From: Methylophilaceae bacterium | Lineage (GTDB): Bacteria > Pseudomonadota > Gammaproteobacteria > Burkholderiales > Methylophilaceae | Assembly: GCA_025362115.1 (NCBI GenBank) | Contig: JANYIK010000052.1 | Span: 1-16,664, forward strand | Length of the DNA stretch: 16,664 nucleotides | Reading direction: 5' to 3' | In this document: piece after piece, positions 13,576-16,664 of the stretch | Position numbering within the stretch: the first letter of the stretch is position 1 | Layout: each line of letters begins with the position of its first letter | The notes under the pieces: generated by a model | Told to the model about the DNA's origin: nothing | Database searches by the model: none | Seen by the model: only the letters and a program-made list of their open reading frames with translations | Translations under genes and position numbers: made by a program

Positions 13576-14986
13576 AAAAGCCCGCCTGATTCTGGTGGAT
13601 GACGACCCGCTCATCACCGATACCTTGCACTTTATTCTAGGCGAAGACTTTGATGTCAGCGTGGCCGAATCACGCCAACAGGTCAAAAGCGTATTACGCC
13701 AACTGGATAGCCCGCCGCAAATCGCACTGGTAGATTTAGGCCTGCCACCCAACCCCCACAAGCCGGATGAAGGCTTCATGCTGATAGCTGAGCTATTGGC
13801 ACACTCGCCCAGCATGAAAATTTTTGTGCTTTCCGGCCAAAACAACGATGCTAATGCGCGACACGCATTATCTTTGGGTGCGTCCGAGTTCGTGGGCAAG
13901 CCCTGTGATGTGAATCGTCTGCGCTTGCTACTGCTGGACGCACTACGTATCCAAACCGCGGAAACCACTGCGGTGAGTGCCGCTCACGCCTTGGTGGGGC
14001 AAAGCTTAGCCATGCAAGCCTTACGCACGCAAATCAGTCAACTGGCTAATACTATTTTCCCGGTGTTGATTGAAGGAGAATCTGGCACCGGCAAAGAGCT
14101 GGTGGCATCCTGCTTACATCAGCAAAGCAAGCGCAATCATCTACCCTATTTGTCTATCAACTGCGCAGCGATTTCACCCACATTGGCTGAATCCGTACTG
14201 TTTGGGCATGTCAAAGGCGCTTTCACCGGAGCCAGCAATGACGCGGCTGGTTACTTTGAGGATGCCGGTGATGGCACGTTATTTTTGGACGAAATCGGCG
14301 AATTGCCGCTGGAAATGCAGGCTAAATTGTTGCGCGTGTTGGAAAATGGCGAGTTTCAGCGCATAGGCGAGACCAAGATCCGCAAAAGCCGTGCGCGCAT
14401 CGTCGCCGCTACCAATCGTGATTTGCGCGAAGAGGTGCGTGAAGGCCGCTTCCGCGCTGATCTTTATCATCGCCTCAGCGTATTCAGCTTACGCGCTCCG
14501 CCACTACGCGAGCTGGATGACGACCGCTTATTGCTGCTTGAGCATTTCAGCCAGTTTTACGCCAAAGAAGTCGGAAGTGTGCCATTCACTCTGGATAAAG
14601 CGGCGCTGGAGAGCTGGACGGAGTACGGCTTTCCAGGTAATGTGCGTGAGCTACGCAATGTAGTGATACGCCTCACCGCCAAGCACCCCAATAAGACCGT
14701 CAATCGTGAGCAGCTTATCGTTGAGCTGGATCCAATCGCGGATAAAATGCTCTCTAACAAGTCCATGCTCAGTGATCCGCAGGCCATGTTAGACTTCGCT
14801 CACCAGCACCTACAATCGCATAGCAATGTGAATCTAGACCAAATACTGAGGCAATGGGAAAAAGCCTACGCCGAAGCCGCGCTGGACTTGGCACACGGCA
14901 ATCTAAGCCAAGCCGCGCGTATATTGAATATCAACCGCACCACCCTGTATGGCCGTATGCAGCTTTTAACTACCGACGACGAATAA
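13565..14986 (+). CDS. Sigma-54-dependent response regulator (NtrC/PrsR type)
   Basis: This is a three-domain activator of sigma-54 promoters. The receiver domain (about 7-125) has the acidic pocket DDD (12-14), phospho-acceptor Asp57 in VDLGLP, Ser90 and Lys112. Its DLGLPPNP....EGF insertion resembles the PrsR regulators of PEP-CTERM/exosortase loci. The AAA+ domain (about 143-375) has Walker A GESGTGKE (171-178), the sigma-54 contact loop GAFTGA (218-223) and Walker B LFLDE (239-243). A Fis-type helix-turn-helix lies near the end (NLSQAARILNINRTTLYGRM). All key residues are intact. No partner histidine kinase is in the window. It overlaps the DUF3293-like gene by 11 bases and precedes the ExeA-like ATPase. 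Confidence 0.93.
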   Translation: MDTEKARLILVDDDPLITDTLHFILGEDFDVSVAESRQQVKSVLRQLDSPPQIALVDLGLPPNPHKPDEGFMLIAELLAHSPSMKIFVLSGQNNDANARHALSLGASEFVGKPCDVNRLRLLLLDALRIQTAETTAVSAAHALVGQSLAMQALRTQISQLANTIFPVLIEGESGTGKELVASCLHQQSKRNHLPYLSINCAAISPTLAESVLFGHVKGAFTGASNDAAGYFEDAGDGTLFLDEIGELPLEMQAKLLRVLENGEFQRIGETKIRKSRARIVAATNRDLREEVREGRFRADLYHRLSVFSLRAPPLRELDDDRLLLLEHFSQFYAKEVGSVPFTLDKAALESWTEYGFPGNVRELRNVVIRLTAKHPNKTVNREQLIVELDPIADKMLSNKSMLSDPQAMLDFAHQHLQSHSNVNLDQILRQWEKAYAEAALDLAHGNLSQAARILNINRTTLYGRMQLLTTDDE

Positions 14987-14988
14987 CT

Positions 14989-15099
14989 ATGAAACTCCTG
15001 AAACGCTTCGATACGTTTTTCGTTCGTCCTGAGTGTCGCGCACAGCGCGACGTATCGAAGGATGAACGAAAAACACTCAGCGCGAACGGTCTTAGATAA
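14989..15099 (+). CDS. Small ORF made largely of repeat sequence
   Basis: An ATG 3 bases after the regulator stop opens a 36-codon frame, MKLLKRFDTFFVRPECR onward to LSANGLR. Only the first few codons lie outside the inverted repeat 15006-15080. The rest is read-through of the repeat, so it is more likely a by-product or the start of a destroyed gene than a functional protein. Confidence 0.2.
   Translation: MKLLKRFDTFFVRPECRAQRDVSKDERKTLSANGLR
15006..15080. repeat. Interleaved inverted-repeat element
   Basis: CTTCGATACG (15006-15015) pairs with CGTATCGAAG (15051-15060). GTCGCGC (15035-15041) pairs with GCGCGAC (15045-15051). TTTTTCGTTCGTCC (15016-15029) pairs with GGATGAACGAAAAA (15060-15073), 13 of 14. 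CTGAGTG (15029-15035) pairs with CACTCAG (15074-15080). The arms interleave, so several alternative folds are possible. It resembles the CTTCGA...CTCAGGA(C)GAACG repeats dispersed in many proteobacterial genomes. It lies between the response regulator and the ATPase gene. Confidence 0.75.
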
Positions 15100-15110
15100 A
15101 GAATAAGCTT

Positions 15111-16586
15111 ATGTACTACGCACACTTTGGCCTGAAAGAACCACCCTTCAAAATCACGCCGAATACTGAGTTTTTCTTTTCCGGCGGTAATCGCGGGGCG
15201 GTGCTGGATGCCTTGGTCTACGCCATCACCAGTGGCGAAGGCATCGTCAAGGTGGTGGGTGAAGTGGGCAGCGGAAAAACCATGTTGTGCCGCATGCTGG
15301 AAGGCATGTTGCCGGAGAATGTAGAACGCGTTTATCTGGCCAACCCCAGCGTTGCGCCCGAAGATATCTTGCACGCCATCGCTTTTGAGTTACAACTTGA
15401 TCTACCACCCGAAGCCGACCGCTTGCTGGTGATGCAAGCCTTGCAAAACCACCTGATAGCACGTCACACCGAAAGCCGCCAAGTAGTAATCTTTGTGGAA
15501 GAGGCGCAAGGCATGCCACTGGCGACGCTGGAAGAGATACGCCTGCTCTCCAACTTGGAAACACGCCACAGCAAGCTACTGCAAATTGTACTATTTGGCC
15601 AGCCAGAGCTGGATGTGAACCTCAACCAACAACACATCCGCCAGTTGAAAGAACGCATCACCCACAGCTTTGATCTTGGTCCGCTGAACGAAAAAGACAT
15701 TGAAGATTACTTGATTTCCCGCCTACGCACCGCTGGTTATTTCGGCCCGCCCTTATTCACCAAAAAAGCCGTAAAACTGATGGCTAAAGCCTCCAAAGGC
15801 TTGGTGCGGCGCGTCAACATCTTGGCGGATAAAAGCTTGCTGGCGGCGTTTGCCGAAAATGCCTACGCCATCACCCCGAAACATGTAGGCATCGCCATCA
15901 AAGACAGCGAATTTGGCGCAGAAGACACACCACAGTCATCCGGCAAAACGGCTTATTGGTTGGCCGCGGCTGGCTTGGTAGTGGGCTTGGGCGTAGGGTT
16001 TGGTACGCCGTTAATCAAACCTTATATGCAACCTAAAGCTGCGACTGCTCCAGCTCAAGTTCCTTCCCCCTTGGAGGGGGGTAAAGTGGTTCAAAATAGC
16101 ACACCCTCAACCCCCACCCCCCTTCGACAAGCTCAGGATAAACCAAGCCTCCCCCTGCAAGAGGGAGGGGGTTATACGCCCGAAGCAACACCCGTTTCAC
16201 CTGCACCCGAACCTGCCAAACCATATCCTACGAAAACTGATCTTGCACAGCCAGCCAACATCATAGAAGCGCGATTGCTCGCCACCCAAACTTGGTTGGC
16301 GCAACAACCCCCCAGCACGGTGAGCATACAGTTGATGGTGGGTGACAACCCAGAGCAGATGCGGCGACAACTGGAAAATTTAACCAGTCTGGTAGAAGTG
16401 GACAATCTGTTTGTGTACCGCACCAATGTTGGCGGTAAGCCCTATATCAGCGTACTCTATGGCAGCTTTGCAGATCGCGCTACAGCTTCAAAAACATTGA
16501 GCGAATTGCCTAAACCGCTACGTACTTACAAGCCACAATTACGCACAGTAGGTGGAATAACCGAAGAAATAAAACAGCTTCAATAA
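15111..16586 (+). CDS. ExeA/MshM-like AAA+ ATPase with membrane anchor and SPOR-like C-terminus
   Basis: Residues 1-270 resemble ExeA/GspA/MshM and the PEP-CTERM-locus ATPases. The family start is MYYAHFGLKEPPFKITP, with Walker A GEVGSGKT (50-57). Walker B is VVIFVEEAQ (125-133), with Glu where Asp is usual, then sensor-like LQIVLFGQPEL. One transmembrane helix (281-302) is followed by a Pro-rich linker and a SPOR-like domain (about 395-490), which in relatives binds peptidoglycan. The ATPase part should be cytoplasmic and the SPOR part periplasmic, an arrangement suited to assembling secretion or pilus machinery through the cell wall. Linker residues 317-355 look like translated intergenic repeats. 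The downstream partner genes are outside the window. Confidence 0.85.
   Translation: MYYAHFGLKEPPFKITPNTEFFFSGGNRGAVLDALVYAITSGEGIVKVVGEVGSGKTMLCRMLEGMLPENVERVYLANPSVAPEDILHAIAFELQLDLPPEADRLLVMQALQNHLIARHTESRQVVIFVEEAQGMPLATLEEIRLLSNLETRHSKLLQIVLFGQPELDVNLNQQHIRQLKERITHSFDLGPLNEKDIEDYLISRLRTAGYFGPPLFTKKAVKLMAKASKGLVRRVNILADKSLLAAFAENAYAITPKHVGIAIKDSEFGAEDTPQSSGKTAYWLAAAGLVVGLGVGFGTPLIKPYMQPKAATAPAQVPSPLEGGKVVQNSTPSTPTPLRQAQDKPSLPLQEGGGYTPEATPVSPAPEPAKPYPTKTDLAQPANIIEARLLATQTWLAQQPPSTVSIQLMVGDNPEQMRRQLENLTSLVEVDNLFVYRTNVGGKPYISVLYGSFADRATASKTLSELPKPLRTYKPQLRTVGGITEEIKQLQ
16059..16175. repeat. Repeat cluster inside the ATPase linker
   Basis: Three blocks occur in 110 bases of coding sequence: the hairpin CCCCCTTGGAGGGGG (16066-16080), TTCGACAAGCTCAGGA (16123-16138), and the hairpin CCTCCCCCTGCAAGAGGGAGG (16148-16168, one mismatch; written here as two arms around GCA). 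Such modules normally lie between genes. Here they stay in frame, giving PSPLEGGK, PLRQAQDKP and LPLQEGGG. The middle block is related to the repeat at 15006-15080. Confidence 0.65.
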
Positions 16587-16664
16587 CTTACGATTGCATT
16601 TACATCTAATTTGTGCGATAAAGGCATGAATTTTAGTTCGGGGGGTTCGCGCGCCCTTCCACAA

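Noticed and set aside
16059..16175. CRISPR array or tandem repeat in the ATPase gene
   Set aside because: The blocks differ from one another and are irregularly spaced; there is no repeat-spacer periodicity.
16587..16664. Promoter or gene start at the right edge
   Set aside because: The 78 bases contain no clear promoter pair, ribosome binding site or coding frame that can be supported before the window ends.

Overview
The window looks like a chromosomal segment of a betaproteobacterium of the Nitrosomonadales type (Gallionellaceae or Methylophilaceae-like). This rests on the hemA-prfA pair, a 23-residue PqqA of the gamma/betaproteobacterial type, CheZ, a thiS-thiG-apaG-mltA cluster, and a PrsR-like regulator next to an ExeA-like ATPase. 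The placement is inferred from gene content, not from a search.

Layout. Positions 1-251 hold the end of an IS1595-family transposase and, beyond the presumed insertion-sequence end, the last ~37 codons of a gene that it truncated. That remnant overlaps the start of an AT-rich C5-cytosine methyltransferase (248-1219), which is probably the survivor of a restriction-modification cluster. A DAACS-type symporter (1241-2476), hemA (2491-3738) and prfA (3748-4827) follow on the plus strand. A Ser/Thr protein kinase (4894-6666) sits between the real prfA 3' end and a second, 93% identical 153-bp copy of that end (6761-6913). The region looks like a ~2.1-kb insertion that replaced the 3' end of prfA and left the old end against mltA.

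The minus strand from 9701 to 6916 reads thiS, thiG, apaG, mltA. A 144-bp MITE-like element with 18-bp terminal inverted repeats interrupts it, inserted exactly in a TAATG stop/start overlap between thiG and apaG. The TAATG was duplicated, so both genes stayed intact. A tRNA-Gly(CCC) gene follows on the plus strand, then cheZ and a very small pqqA gene (10792-10863) with no other pqq gene in view. A bidirectional terminator separates pqqA from a convergent TPR/GT41 O-GlcNAc-transferase-like gene (13020-10954). Divergent from that lie a DUF3293-like gene, a sigma-54-dependent response regulator, and an ExeA-like AAA+ ATPase with a transmembrane helix and a SPOR-like end. The last pair is separated by a complex inverted repeat, and the ATPase linker appears to be built from read-through of similar intergenic repeats.

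How the genes work together. hemA opens tetrapyrrole synthesis and prfA terminates translation. thiS and thiG make the thiamin thiazole ring. cheZ dephosphorylates CheY-P. PqqA is the substrate for PQQ synthesis and must rely on PQQ enzymes encoded elsewhere. The right-hand cluster points to regulated envelope, pilus or exopolysaccharide assembly. No stretch over 300 bases lacks a gene. The final bases 16587-16664 show nothing I can assign.
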